Notes under the pieces: generated by a model
Databases searched by the model: none
The model's input: the letters and a program-made list of their open reading frames with translations, nothing else
What the model was told of the DNA's origin: nothing
Made by a program: the position numbers and the translations under genes
Shown here: positions 34,089-42,879 of the stretch, piece by piece
Layout of the letters: each line of letters opens with the position of its first letter
How positions within the stretch are numbered: the first letter of the stretch is position 1
Source of the DNA: Granulicella pectinivorans
Lineage (GTDB): Bacteria > Acidobacteriota > Terriglobia > Terriglobales > Acidobacteriaceae
Assembly (NCBI RefSeq): GCF_900114625.1
Contig: NZ_FOZL01000001.1
Span: 3,472,001 to 3,536,000, forward strand
Length of the DNA: 64,000 nt
Reading direction: 5' to 3'

Positions 34089-34744
34089 GGGCGATCATTG
34101 CGGCGTTGCCGCGTGAAGTAGCCGGGTTGGTGAAGGGCTGGGAGCGGCGTGAGTTGGCGCGTCGGGTGTTTGTGTATCGCAAGGGGGCGGCGGTGGTGGC
34201 TTGCGCGGGGATGGGAGCTGGGCGGGTAACGCTGGCGGTGAAGGCGGCGTTGGCGGAAGGGGGCACGGAGCTGATGTCGGCGGGACTTGCTGGGGGGTGC
34301 GACCCTGCGATGAGGGTTGGGGATGTCGTTCGGGCTGGAGTCGTGGTCGACGTCCTGACTGGGGAGCGCTTTATCGACCGGCGCTTCGAGCAGGTTCTGG
34401 TAACTGGGGCATCGGTTGCGGATGTGGCGGAAAAGTCGCGGTTGTGGTCCGGTTATGGGGCAGCGGCGGTAGATATGGAAGCGGCGACCGTGGCTCGACT
34501 GGCGGAGGGGCAGGGGGTTGGTTTTCAGGCGTTGAAGGTGATCTCAGATGATGCGGAGTTTGAGATGGATGGGCTTAATCGATTCGGGACGCCTGATGGA
34601 CAGTTTCGGGAGGCGGCGTTTGCGGCGTATGCGATCGTGCGCCCAGCGCTCTGGGGTAAGTTGGGGCAGTTGGCCGGCAACAGTAAGCGGGCGTTGACGG
34701 TTTTGACGGCGGAGATGACATCCTTCCTCGCGGAGTCTGTTTAG
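34085..34744 (+). CDS. hpnG: Hopanoid-associated nucleoside phosphorylase HpnG
   Basis: A 219-residue purine-nucleoside-phosphorylase-like protein. The N-terminus A-I-I-A-A-L-P-R-E-V, the glycine segment M-S-A-G-L-A-G-G-C-D-P-A, G-D-V-V-R-A, and the substrate motif V-D-M-E-A-A-T-V-A fit the family. HpnG removes adenine from adenosylhopane to give phosphoribohopane, directly following HpnH chemistry. ATG 34085 overlaps the hpnA stop and begins the typical N-terminus; ATG 34037 would add 16 residues inside hpnA. Confidence 0.9.
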   Translation: MRAIIAALPREVAGLVKGWERRELARRVFVYRKGAAVVACAGMGAGRVTLAVKAALAEGGTELMSAGLAGGCDPAMRVGDVVRAGVVVDVLTGERFIDRRFEQVLVTGASVADVAEKSRLWSGYGAAAVDMEAATVARLAEGQGVGFQALKVISDDAEFEMDGLNRFGTPDGQFREAAFAAYAIVRPALWGKLGQLAGNSKRALTVLTAEMTSFLAESV

Positions 34745-34801
34745 GGTTGCGGGGAAGCGGCATCTAGTGTTGGTTGTAAAGATGATTTCGGGAGATTGGC
34801 T

Positions 34802-35908
34802 TTGGCTGAGATGAGTTTCGAGGTTCCGGCGACGATGCGGGCGGCGGTGTATCGCGGGGTGGATGACGTGCGGGTGGAGAGGGTGCCGGTACCGGAGATT
34901 GGGGTTGGCGAGGTGCTGGTTCGGATCGATACGTGCGGGATCTGTGGGACGGATCTGAAGAAGATTCATACGGGATCGCACTCGGCTCCGCGGGTGTTTG
35001 GGCATGAGATGGCGGGGACCATCGTGAAGGTGGGGGATGGGGTTACGGGGTTCGCTGTGGGCGAGCGGGTGATGGCGTTTCACCACATTCCGTGTGGGGA
35101 GTGCTTTTATTGCCGGAAGAAGACGTTTGCACAGTGCGAGACGTACAAGAAGGTGGGGACTACGGCGGGGTTTGCGGCGGCGGGGGGTGGGTTTGCCGAG
35201 TACATCCGGGTGATGGACTGGATCGTGGCTACGGGCGGGCTGGTGAAGGTGCCGAACGATATTCCGTTTGAGCAGGCGGCATTTATCGAGCCTTTGAATA
35301 CGTGTTTCAAGGCGATTCAGCTGCTGGAGTTGGAGCCGGACGACACGGTGCTGGTGATTGGGCAGGGGAGCATCGGGATTCTGCTGGCGGCGCTGGCCAA
35401 GAGGACGGGCGCGACCGTGCTGACGAGCGATATGTATGCGGAGCGGCATGCGGTGGCGGCGCAATATGGGCTGGATCGGCCTCTGGATGCGCGGGGGGAT
35501 GTGGTGGCGGCTTGCAGGGCAGCGACCGATGGCCGCGGGGCGGATGTGGCTTTGGTTGCGGTTGGGGCGGATGCACTGATTGCGCAGGCGATGGATGCGA
35601 TTCGGCCGGGTGGGCGGGTGATGCTGTTTGCGAGCACGCAGCATGGGACGGCCGCGTTCGACCCGGCGGCAGTTTGCATGGATGAGAAGACGCTGATGGG
35701 GTCTTACTCGGCCTCCGTTGCGATTCAGGAGGAGGGGATTCAGTTGGTGTTCGACGGATATCGGGACGGTACGCTGGACCTGACGAAGCTGATCTCGCAC
35801 CGGTTCTCGCTGGAGGATGCGGTGAAGGGGATCGAGCTGGCTTCGCATCCGGTGGCCGATTCGATGAAGATTGTGATTCAGCCTTCGGGAGGTACCCCCC
35901 TCGTTTGA
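34802..35908 (+). CDS. Zinc-dependent medium-chain alcohol dehydrogenase
   Basis: A 368-residue MDR-family dehydrogenase. Catalytic zinc ligands are in C-G-I-C-G-T-D and G-H-E-M-A-G. The structural zinc site has the four cysteines of C-G-E-C-F-Y-C plus a fourth 8 residues on. The Rossmann motif is V-I-G-Q-G-S-I-G. It resembles the sorbitol/threonine dehydrogenase group; substrate unknown. Following hpnG by 57 bases on the same strand, it may act on hopanoid side-chain intermediates (inference). Start: TTG 34802 has GGAG 7 bases upstream; ATG 34811 and TTG 34796 are alternatives. Confidence 0.87.
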   Translation: MAEMSFEVPATMRAAVYRGVDDVRVERVPVPEIGVGEVLVRIDTCGICGTDLKKIHTGSHSAPRVFGHEMAGTIVKVGDGVTGFAVGERVMAFHHIPCGECFYCRKKTFAQCETYKKVGTTAGFAAAGGGFAEYIRVMDWIVATGGLVKVPNDIPFEQAAFIEPLNTCFKAIQLLELEPDDTVLVIGQGSIGILLAALAKRTGATVLTSDMYAERHAVAAQYGLDRPLDARGDVVAACRAATDGRGADVALVAVGADALIAQAMDAIRPGGRVMLFASTQHGTAAFDPAAVCMDEKTLMGSYSASVAIQEEGIQLVFDGYRDGTLDLTKLISHRFSLEDAVKGIELASHPVADSMKIVIQPSGGTPLV

Positions 35909-35975
35909 AGGCTAAAGTCTTCGATTCAATGGGTTTAGTTTTGGACTTCCATGAAACTAGTCCGAGGTGACATCC

Positions 35976-36005
35976 AGAAGGCCCGGTTTGCTTGCAGGGC
36001 CTTCT
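35976..36005 (+). terminator. Possible terminator after the alcohol dehydrogenase
   Basis: A perfect 9-base-pair stem (AGAAGGCCC with its complement) with a 12-base loop, 67 bases past the stop codon, followed by TACTCTCTATCTCC. The 270-base gap holding it is less GC-rich than its neighbours and contains no convincing gene. Confidence 0.4.
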
Positions 36006-36178
36006 TACTCTCTATCTCCATTGTATTTCGCGAAGGGGAACTGAGGTTCATTGGCGATGTCGTTTGGAGAGAGAGAGATACGCATCGTTGGGACTTGACA
36101 GGCGAGTCTGCTGCCTTTTTTCGAGATTCTTGAGTCACGATTTGTGACGTGCCACTCGCCTTAGCAGGGGCGTATTCC

Positions 36179-37096
36179 GTGAAGGCTGTGCTGATCTTCA
36201 ATCCGGCGGCGGGTGGCAGGGCAGAGCGGCGGGAGTTGCTGGAGCGGGTGCGTGGGGCGCTTGCTTCGGTTGGGTACGAGGGAGAGATCGTTGCTACGAC
36301 CGGACCGGGGTCTGCGGGTGCGCAGGTGGCTGGAGCTGTTGAGGTCGGGGCACGGGTCGTGTTTGCCTGCGGCGGGGATGGGACTGTCCACGAGGTGATG
36401 CAGGGAATGGTGGGTACGGATGCGGCGCTCGGGGTGATTCCGTTTGGCAGCGCCAATGCGCTGGCGCGGGATCTTGGGTTGCCGATGGACCCAGTGGCGG
36501 CGGCGCGGATGCAGGGGGGATTTGTTCCCCGACGGGTTCCGGTGGGACGGGTGGAGATCGGCGATGCGGTGCGATACTTTGCCGTGATGGCTGGAGCAGG
36601 GCCGGATGGGGCTCTGGTTTACAAGATGATCGCTGGGGATAAGAGGCGGCTGGGGCGGTTTGCTTACTATGTGCGGGCCGGGTGGATGTTTGTTCGGCGA
36701 AGGTTCCGGGAGTTCGATGTCGAGATCGCCTCGGGAGGGCGGACCGAGACGGTGCGTGCTGTGGCCGCGATGGTGGTTCGGGTGGCGGACATGGGTGGGT
36801 TGTTTCGGGGGCTGGGGGACTCGGTGCAGAGGTCGCTGGTGGGGCGGATGGAGATGCGGGTGGTGATTGTGCGGGCTCCGGCGCTGGTTTCGCTGCCGCT
36901 TTGGTTTTGTACGGGCTGGGTGGGGATGCTGGGATGGAATCCGCTGGTGCGGGTGGTGAGCGTGGACGGGTTTCGGTGTGTGCCGGTGGGGGAGGCGCGG
37001 TTGGATGTGCAGGCGGATGGGGAGTGGATTGGACAGGCTCCGGTGCGAGTGAGCCTGGTGGAGGATGGGGTTTGGTTGTTGATGCCCGCGCAGTGA
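36179..37096 (+). CDS. Diacylglycerol kinase / sphingosine kinase family lipid kinase
   Basis: A 305-residue lipid-kinase-fold protein. N-terminal I-F-N-P-A-A-G-G-R-A, the nucleotide motif A-C-G-G-D-G-T-V-H-E-V and the following I-P-F-G-S-A-N-A-L-A-R-D-L are diagnostic of the DAGK catalytic family; the C-terminal half is the YegS-like beta-sandwich. Likely to phosphorylate a membrane lipid; substrate unknown. GTG 36179 was chosen because AGGGG lies about 9 bases upstream and the family N-terminus follows; GTG 36149 would add 10 residues. Confidence 0.87.
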   Translation: MKAVLIFNPAAGGRAERRELLERVRGALASVGYEGEIVATTGPGSAGAQVAGAVEVGARVVFACGGDGTVHEVMQGMVGTDAALGVIPFGSANALARDLGLPMDPVAAARMQGGFVPRRVPVGRVEIGDAVRYFAVMAGAGPDGALVYKMIAGDKRRLGRFAYYVRAGWMFVRRRFREFDVEIASGGRTETVRAVAAMVVRVADMGGLFRGLGDSVQRSLVGRMEMRVVIVRAPALVSLPLWFCTGWVGMLGWNPLVRVVSVDGFRCVPVGEARLDVQADGEWIGQAPVRVSLVEDGVWLLMPAQ

Positions 37097-37144
37097 TTGA
37101 CGCGGCATCGAGTGAGTGGGATGATGGAGCGCCTGGAGGTTGGC

Positions 37145-37567
37145 ATGGCGAAGGTGACCTGGGTAAGGATTTCGCTGACTGTTCTTGCATGCTGGGCGTG
37201 GGTCGCCCAGGGGCAGGCTTTGAATCCGTCCCGCTTGCCGCCGGACGAGGCAAAGTTCTGTCCGGGCGAGGAGTTTCATCCGCGAGTGAGCAGTGGAACG
37301 ATGGCTGGGCAGTTGATCAGCCGTCCGGACCCGATCTTCCCGCCGGAGGCGGCTAAGGCGCATGTTTCCGGCTCAGTTGTGCTTCGGATATGCATCGGTA
37401 CGGATGGCCATGTTAAGAACCTCATGCCGATTTCCGGACCTGAGATGTTGAGGAAGTCCTATATCGATGCGGTCTCCAGGTGGGTGTACCGGCCTTATAT
37501 GCTGAATGGCGTTCCGGTGCCTGTGATGACGACGGTTACGCTGAATTTCGAGTTTGGTGGAGGGTAG
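37145..37567 (+). CDS. Small secreted protein with TonB C-terminal domain
   Basis: A 140-residue protein with a signal peptide (about 1-24) and a TonB-C domain (about 70-140: A-K-A-H-V-S-G-S-V-V-L-R-I-C-I-G-T-D-G-H-V, then Y-I-D-A-V-S-R-W-V-Y-R-P-Y, V-T-L-N-F). The membrane helix and Pro-rich spacer of a real energy transducer are missing, so it is probably a free periplasmic TonB-C protein. Four cysteines are present. ATG 37145 has GGAGG 5 bases upstream. Confidence 0.78.
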   Translation: MAKVTWVRISLTVLACWAWVAQGQALNPSRLPPDEAKFCPGEEFHPRVSSGTMAGQLISRPDPIFPPEAAKAHVSGSVVLRICIGTDGHVKNLMPISGPEMLRKSYIDAVSRWVYRPYMLNGVPVPVMTTVTLNFEFGGG

Positions 37568-37754
37568 GAGCAGAGCGGACTTCGACGGCTGCGCGGCATT
37601 AGTCTTGGGCCTATAGAAGATGGGATTGCTCAAGGCTAGCGGAAATGGTGTTTGGGGATTACCGACTATAAGTCGCCTTACCGGTACCAAGGGGATCGCT
37701 TTTTAGTCCTGATCAATGGACGCATCAGGATGATGCAGGAAGCCTCCTTGCCGA

Positions 37755-39290
37755 TTACCGGGATACGGGTACGCTTGCAACGAAGCGGGCGAAGGACTCG
37801 ACATCGCGAGCGCCTGCGAGGGCTTGTAATTGTCCTGCCTGCATCGGCGTTAGTTGATCGGAGCTCATGCAGCCGAATGCTTTGATCTCTTCGGCGAAAC
37901 GCGCGGGCGCATCGGGCAGGCTGTCGCGACCGTTCATGCGGAACGATGTCGGTGTGAGTGGGCCGAACATCAAACCGCGTCCCAGTTCGGGCCACTGCTC
38001 GAGATTCGGTTCTACTCCGGCCGCGCGTGCGAAGAGCAGGGCTGCGGCATGGCAGGGGAGTTCCTGCGGGCCGCCGCGCCGTGCACGATAGGCTTCTACA
38101 CCGGCTTGCAGCTCCTGGGCCGATGGCGCCGGTTGCGCACCGCTGAAGGTGTAAGCGATCCAGCGGGCCTGCAGTTCAAGGACCGGAAAGTAAGGGCCGA
38201 CAACACTCAGCATGCCGAGGAAGGCGAGACCGGGAAGCCGAGCCGGGAAGGTGAACTGATACAGGTCCAGATGATGCTCGTCAGCGTTCAGCGCGCGGAG
38301 GATGTCAGCGCTCAGGAAGGGAAGGTTTAAATCGTACCCGGTCCCAAACACGATGGCGTCGAAGTCTTCGCTGGTTCCGTCAGTGAAGTGGACGGTCTGA
38401 CGATCGACCGACTCGATCCAAGGCTTCGTCGCTATGCGGCCTTCGGCAACCAGGGGAAGGAAAAATTGGCTCTGGCTGATGTTGGCTTCGAAGATGTTCT
38501 CCGGGGGCCTGGGAGCGCCGAACTGCTCAGGGTTTCCGGCAGAGGCAAGGATAAAGCCCTTCAAGCCTTCTCCTACGGCGGCCATTGGGAACGATTCTTC
38601 CGCGAGTGCGGCAAATCGGGTGAAGGCGACGTGGTCGGTGGGCACGCCGGAGATGAGTTTCGGCAGGACATAGCGCTGCTTGCGGTTGGTGACGACTACG
38701 CGGCTCGCACCCAGCATTGCGAGATCGCTTGCGATCTCCAGCGCACTGATGCTGCATCCCGCGACCAGTACCCGAGATCCGCGAAAGGCTTCCGGACGCT
38801 TGTAGGAAAAGGCGTGGCTTATGCCGCCGGAGCCAGAAAAGGAGTCGAGACCCGCCACTTTTGGATACGCAGGCTTGTTGTAACGTCCGGTGGCGACGAT
38901 GACCTGCTCGAATGTCTCCTCGCCGGCATCTGTGCGGACAACCCACTTGCCGTCGCTATCCTGTGACACCTCGCGTACGGGTGTTCTTAAGCGGATCGAT
39001 GGGAGGAGATCGAACTGACGGGCATAGTGCTCAAGGTACTCGCCCATCGCCGTATTCGTTGGGTAGGTGGGTGTGGAGCCGTTATGCGGCAAGTCGCTAA
39101 AGGAGGTCATGATGCGGCTGGTGTTTGTGCGCATCGAAGGCCACACGCCGCTATGGCCCGGTTCGCCGCTCCACTGTCCGCCAAGGCGTGCGCCTTGCTC
39201 GAAAACAACCGGCTCAAGGCCTTCCGACTTGAGATAACGCGCTGCGACGATTCCACCTGGTCCTGCCCCAATGACGGCAACTCGTTGCAT
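37755..39290 (-). CDS. Flavin-containing monooxygenase
   Basis: A 511-residue FAD/NADPH enzyme. The FAD-binding motif G-A-G-P-G-G is at residues 8-13. The FMO identifying region appears as F-S-G-S-G-G-I-S-H-A-F-S-Y, the NADPH Rossmann motif is V-A-G-C-S-I-S-A-L-E-I-A, and V-F-G-T-G-Y-D marks the C-terminal FAD contact. Expected to oxygenate N, S or carbonyl compounds (Baeyer-Villiger type possible). It stands alone on the minus strand. Its plus strand is less G-rich than its neighbours, which may point to transfer. Confidence 0.88.
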   Translation of the reverse strand: MQRVAVIGAGPGGIVAARYLKSEGLEPVVFEQGARLGGQWSGEPGHSGVWPSMRTNTSRIMTSFSDLPHNGSTPTYPTNTAMGEYLEHYARQFDLLPSIRLRTPVREVSQDSDGKWVVRTDAGEETFEQVIVATGRYNKPAYPKVAGLDSFSGSGGISHAFSYKRPEAFRGSRVLVAGCSISALEIASDLAMLGASRVVVTNRKQRYVLPKLISGVPTDHVAFTRFAALAEESFPMAAVGEGLKGFILASAGNPEQFGAPRPPENIFEANISQSQFFLPLVAEGRIATKPWIESVDRQTVHFTDGTSEDFDAIVFGTGYDLNLPFLSADILRALNADEHHLDLYQFTFPARLPGLAFLGMLSVVGPYFPVLELQARWIAYTFSGAQPAPSAQELQAGVEAYRARRGGPQELPCHAAALLFARAAGVEPNLEQWPELGRGLMFGPLTPTSFRMNGRDSLPDAPARFAEEIKAFGCMSSDQLTPMQAGQLQALAGARDVESFARFVASVPVSR

Positions 39291-39425
39291 TCGGGAAACC
39301 CCTGCAATTTAGGATTTAGTCGTACCGCCTCACTATACGAAGGGACTACCGTTCTTACAAGGCGATGGCCGCGATGTAGCAGCGCCAAGGCAACTTGAAA
39401 GCAGGGTAAGTCCTGAAACGCCGAT

Positions 39426-39458
39426 AGCGTCAGCATCCGGGCGGAGCGTGCTGACGCT
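39426..39458. other. Inverted repeat in the divergent region FMO/UPF0149
   Basis: A perfect 10-base-pair inverted repeat (AGCGTCAGCA with its complement) and 13-base spacer, upstream of both divergent genes. It could be an operator or a remnant of a repeat. It is not a terminator by position. Confidence 0.3.
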
Positions 39459-39563
39459 CAAAGGTGGGCCTTTCCCTATTGTGGGGTCCTAGAGGCAGAG
39501 CCTTCCGACGTCCTGGGGTGACAAGTTGGATTTCAACGGGAGAGCGGCGTTAGTCTAAACGAT

Positions 39564-40253
39564 ATGGATAAAACGCTTGAAGGCGATGGGACTGCAGCGG
39601 GTGGGGTTGACCTGGATGCATTGGAAGAGTTGCTGGAGTCGGATGCTACGCCTGAGACGTGCATGTGGCTCTCGGAGCTGGATGGCTTTTTGACCGGGAT
39701 TGCCGCGGGGCCGGAGAGGATTCCGCCGGCTGAGTTTCTGCCGGTGATTTGGGGTGGTGAGGGGCCGGGCTTCGATGGGGAGAACTCCGCGCCGGTGGTG
39801 AAGTCGATTGTGGCGCTGTTGGCTGATATCGCGGCGGGTTTAGAGAAGGGACCGGAGGCGGTGTTGCCGGTGTTCTGGGAGTCGGAGGATGGGAAAGAAG
39901 ACGCCACGGACTGGGTCGAGGGGTTCCTCCAGGCGATCGACCTGCGCGAGGAGGCGTGGATGCCTCTGCTGGAGCGCAAGCGAGATAAGGCGATGCTGAC
40001 GCCGATGTTGCTCCTGGCCCGTGACGAGGAAGGCAACCCGCTGATGCCGGTGGAGGAGGGCGAGGAGGGACCGAGCGAGGAGCAGTTCGCGGACGCGCTG
40101 GAGATGATTCCAGAGTGCGCGGTGGGGATTTACGGCTTCTGGCGTTTGCGGGAGATGCGGGTTTCGCCGATTGTCCGGGAGATGGCACCGGGGCGGAATG
40201 ATCCGTGTTCGTGCGGGTCGGGGAAGAAGTACAAGAAGTGCTGCGGCGGATAA
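39564..40253 (+). CDS. UPF0149/YecA-type protein with C-terminal SEC-C zinc motif
   Basis: A 229-residue protein. Residues about 20-190 have the UPF0149 (YecA/YgfB) layout with M-W-L-S-E-L-D-G-F-L-T-G-I-A-A-G-P and W-V-E-G-F-L. The C-terminal 20 residues are a SEC-C motif (P-C-x-C-G-S-G-K-K-Y-K-K-C-C), as on SecA, which binds zinc. A role at the ribosome or Sec pathway is often guessed but not established. A TAGTCT 7 bases before ATG 39564 fits a -10 box for a leaderless mRNA, and no SD is seen. The gene downstream starts 44 bases later. Confidence 0.85.
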   Translation: MDKTLEGDGTAAGGVDLDALEELLESDATPETCMWLSELDGFLTGIAAGPERIPPAEFLPVIWGGEGPGFDGENSAPVVKSIVALLADIAAGLEKGPEAVLPVFWESEDGKEDATDWVEGFLQAIDLREEAWMPLLERKRDKAMLTPMLLLARDEEGNPLMPVEEGEEGPSEEQFADALEMIPECAVGIYGFWRLREMRVSPIVREMAPGRNDPCSCGSGKKYKKCCGG

Positions 40254-40297
40254 CGGTTTTCGTACGTCCTATAGGAGTGGAAGTTGGGGGGCGCGGG

Positions 40298-41434
40298 ATG
40301 GTGTTTGGCCGGGGATGCGTCGCGTGCGGTCTGCTGGCTGGGGTCTTGTCTGGTGCCTGGGCTGGTGTGCTGGGCGCCCAGGTTGTGCCCGGCATTAAGC
40401 GGCCTGTGAACCCGCATACAAGTACGTGGGGATGTCCGCGCAGCGATGTGCCGGTTACGGGGAATGTCTCGGCGTCTACGGGCGACTTTCTGGAGCTGAC
40501 ACGGACCAAGTGTGCGGCTGGGTGTCCGGCGTATACGGTGCGGGTGACCGGAGACGGAAGTGTGAGTTGGTCCGGTAAGGCGGATGTGACGGTGTTGGGT
40601 CATGCAGCAGCGGCGATCGACGCGGTGGGCGCTCGGGCGATGCTGCAGCAGTTGGCGGATCGCGGGTTTTGGATGTTGTGCTCGGGATATGCGCGCGCGG
40701 ATAGTGGGTCGGGCGGGATGGTGACGAGCCTGTCGATTGGTGAGCAGACGAAGACGGTGGAGGCGACGGACGCGATCGGTCCGGCGTGGCTGCGCGAGCT
40801 GGACCTGGAGATCGATGCGCTGGCGGATACCCACCAGTGGCGGCATGGTGGGCCGCGTGAAGAGACGTTCGGCGAAGACCGGGCGATGGTCGACACGGTT
40901 TGGCCGAAGAAGGGCGTGACGCGCCTGATGAAGGTGGCGGCGCGCGGAAGGCTGGGCGAGTTGAAGGAGATGATGGCGGATACGTCGCTGGACCTGAATG
41001 CGGTGGATTCCAGCGGGTGGACAGCGGTGATGTATGCGGCGCAGGCGGGGACGCTGGATGCGTTGACGATGCTGATTGCAGGCAGGGCGGATGTGCTGAG
41101 GCGGTCGAACGCAGGGGAGACGGCGATGTCGGCGGCCGTGTCTTCGACGGCAGAGCCGAACCCTCAGGAGAAGGTCAGGGCGCTATGGACCGCAGGGTTG
41201 AACATCAACGCGGCGGATAACCGAGGGGTGACGCCGCTGATGCTGGCGTCCGAGCGGGTGGAGAGCCCTGCATTGGTGGCGGCGATGATGAAGCTGGGGG
41301 CCGATCCGACGAAGCGGGATGTGGATGGGAACAGCGCGACCGACTATCTGAAGGCGCAGGATGCGTTGACGCGGGCTATGCCGGATAACTACCAGGCGAT
41401 TCTGCGGTCTCTGGCGGCTTCTCCGGTGAAGTGA
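40298..41434 (+). CDS. Secreted DUF6438-ankyrin repeat protein
   Basis: A 378-residue protein with an N-terminal signal or anchor (about 1-30), a DUF6438-like domain (about 62-180: L-T-R-T-K-C-A-A-G-C-P-A-Y-T-V-R-V-T-G-D-G) and three to four ankyrin repeats (about 230-350: T-A-V-M-Y-A-A-Q-A-G, T-P-L-M-L-A-S). Both parts are of unknown or binding function, so it is probably a protein-binding envelope factor. ATG 40298 precedes the hydrophobic stretch; GTG 40277 is an alternative. Its stop is 8 bases from the stop of the convergent response regulator, with no terminator between. Confidence 0.78.
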   Translation: MVFGRGCVACGLLAGVLSGAWAGVLGAQVVPGIKRPVNPHTSTWGCPRSDVPVTGNVSASTGDFLELTRTKCAAGCPAYTVRVTGDGSVSWSGKADVTVLGHAAAAIDAVGARAMLQQLADRGFWMLCSGYARADSGSGGMVTSLSIGEQTKTVEATDAIGPAWLRELDLEIDALADTHQWRHGGPREETFGEDRAMVDTVWPKKGVTRLMKVAARGRLGELKEMMADTSLDLNAVDSSGWTAVMYAAQAGTLDALTMLIAGRADVLRRSNAGETAMSAAVSSTAEPNPQEKVRALWTAGLNINAADNRGVTPLMLASERVESPALVAAMMKLGADPTKRDVDGNSATDYLKAQDALTRAMPDNYQAILRSLAASPVK

Positions 41435-41442
41435 TCGATTCG

Positions 41443-42879
41443 CTAGTCGCGGCTGCGCTTTTTGACCTCGATATTGAGGCGCTTGATCTTCTGGTTGAGG
41501 GTGCTGAGAGGGATGCGGAAGAACTCGGCGGCGTCGGTCTGGTTCCAGTGGCAGCGTTCCAGGCGGTCGGAGATGATGCGGCGCTCGATCTCTTCCATGA
41601 GGTCGAAGAGGCTAGCGCCAGGGCGGTGCTCCAGGAGGGCCGCCGAGTAGGTGCTGCCCGTGAGGGATCGGGGAAGAAGGTCGGGGCTGATGAGGCGACC
41701 GGTGGAGAGCACGACGCCGCGCTCCATGGCGTTCTCAAGCTCGCGGACGTTGCCGGGCCACTCGTAGTCGAGCAGGACGCGGAGGGCGTCGGGCGAGAGG
41801 GCGCGGTCGCCGGTTCCGTTCTCCTCGGCGTAGACCTTGAGGAAGTGCGCGGCGAGCAGCGGAACGTCTTCGCGGCGAGCGCGGAGGGGTGGGAGCTCCA
41901 ACATGATGACGTTGAGGCGGTAGAAGAGGTCTTCGCGGAACTTTCCTTCGCGGACGGCGACCTGGAGGTCGACGTTGGTGGCGGCGATGATGCGGACGTC
42001 GACCTGGATCTCGGTGGTGCCGCCGAGGTGCATGAAGCGGCGGTCCTGGAGGACGCGCAGGATCTTGGCCTGCATATCCATGGTCATGGTGCCAATTTCG
42101 TCGAGGAAGAGGGTGCCGCCGTTGGCGACCTCGAAGAGGCCCTTCTTGCTGGCGTTGGCGGAGGTGAAGGCACCCTTGACGTGGCCGAAGAGGGTGGATT
42201 CAAGGAGTTCTGAAGGGACTGCGCCGGTGTTGACTGGGACGAAGGGCCGGTCGCGACGAGGGGAGTTGGCGTGGAGGGCTTTGGCGATGAGCTCCTTGCC
42301 GGTGCCCGATTCGCCCTGGATGAGGACGGTGGAGCGGCTGGGGGCAACCTGGGCGACGAGGTCGAAGAGCTTGAGCATGGGCTCGGATTTGCCGATGATG
42401 TTCTCGAAGTTGTAGCGCTGCTTGAGGGTGCGCTTGAGCTGCACGACCTCTTCTTCGGCCTTGTGGCGGGCGATCGCGGAGCGGATGTCGGCGAGGAGCT
42501 TCTCATTGTCCCAGGGCTTCTGGACGAAATTTGAGGCGCCGGCCTGGATGGCTTCGACGACGTTGCCGACGGTGCCGTAGGCGGTGATCATGATGACCGG
42601 CAGGTCGGGGTGCATCTCGACGATGCGCGGCAGGAGCTCGATACCGGTTTCGCCGGGGAGGGCGAGGTCGAGCAGAAGGAGGTCGAAGGTGTGTTTGGCC
42701 AGGGTGTTGAGGCCGGAGGGGCCGTCGACGGCCATGGTGACGTCGAAGCCTTCGAAGGTGAGGAGGGTCTCGAGGGACTCACGAATGGCGGCTTCGTCGT
42801 CGATGATGAGGATGCGAGGGAGGATCGCTGGGGCGATCTCGGAGGGGTTACCGACTGGCGAGTCGAGAATTTCAGGCAT
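41443..42879 (-). CDS. NtrC-family sigma-54-dependent response regulator
   Basis: A 478-residue regulator. Receiver domain (about 22-135) with the phosphorylatable Asp71 (L-L-L-L-D-L-A-L-P-G) and Lys121; AAA+ domain (about 160-390) with Walker A G-E-S-G-T-G-K-E at 189-196; C-terminal Fis-type helix-turn-helix (about 430-475). The sigma-54 contact loop reads G-A-F-T-S-A (236-241), not the usual G-A-F-T-G-A. It overlaps the sensor kinase gene by 8 bases, so the two are co-translated and form a pair. Confidence 0.93.
   Translation of the reverse strand: MPEILDSPVGNPSEIAPAILPRILIIDDEAAIRESLETLLTFEGFDVTMAVDGPSGLNTLAKHTFDLLLLDLALPGETGIELLPRIVEMHPDLPVIMITAYGTVGNVVEAIQAGASNFVQKPWDNEKLLADIRSAIARHKAEEEVVQLKRTLKQRYNFENIIGKSEPMLKLFDLVAQVAPSRSTVLIQGESGTGKELIAKALHANSPRRDRPFVPVNTGAVPSELLESTLFGHVKGAFTSANASKKGLFEVANGGTLFLDEIGTMTMDMQAKILRVLQDRRFMHLGGTTEIQVDVRIIAATNVDLQVAVREGKFREDLFYRLNVIMLELPPLRARREDVPLLAAHFLKVYAEENGTGDRALSPDALRVLLDYEWPGNVRELENAMERGVVLSTGRLISPDLLPRSLTGSTYSAALLEHRPGASLFDLMEEIERRIISDRLERCHWNQTDAAEFFRIPLSTLNQKIKRLNIEVKKRSRD

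Noticed and set aside
35951..36133. 60-codon open frame between the alcohol dehydrogenase and the lipid kinase
   Set aside because: No SD, overlaps a terminator-like hairpin, and no protein-like pattern.
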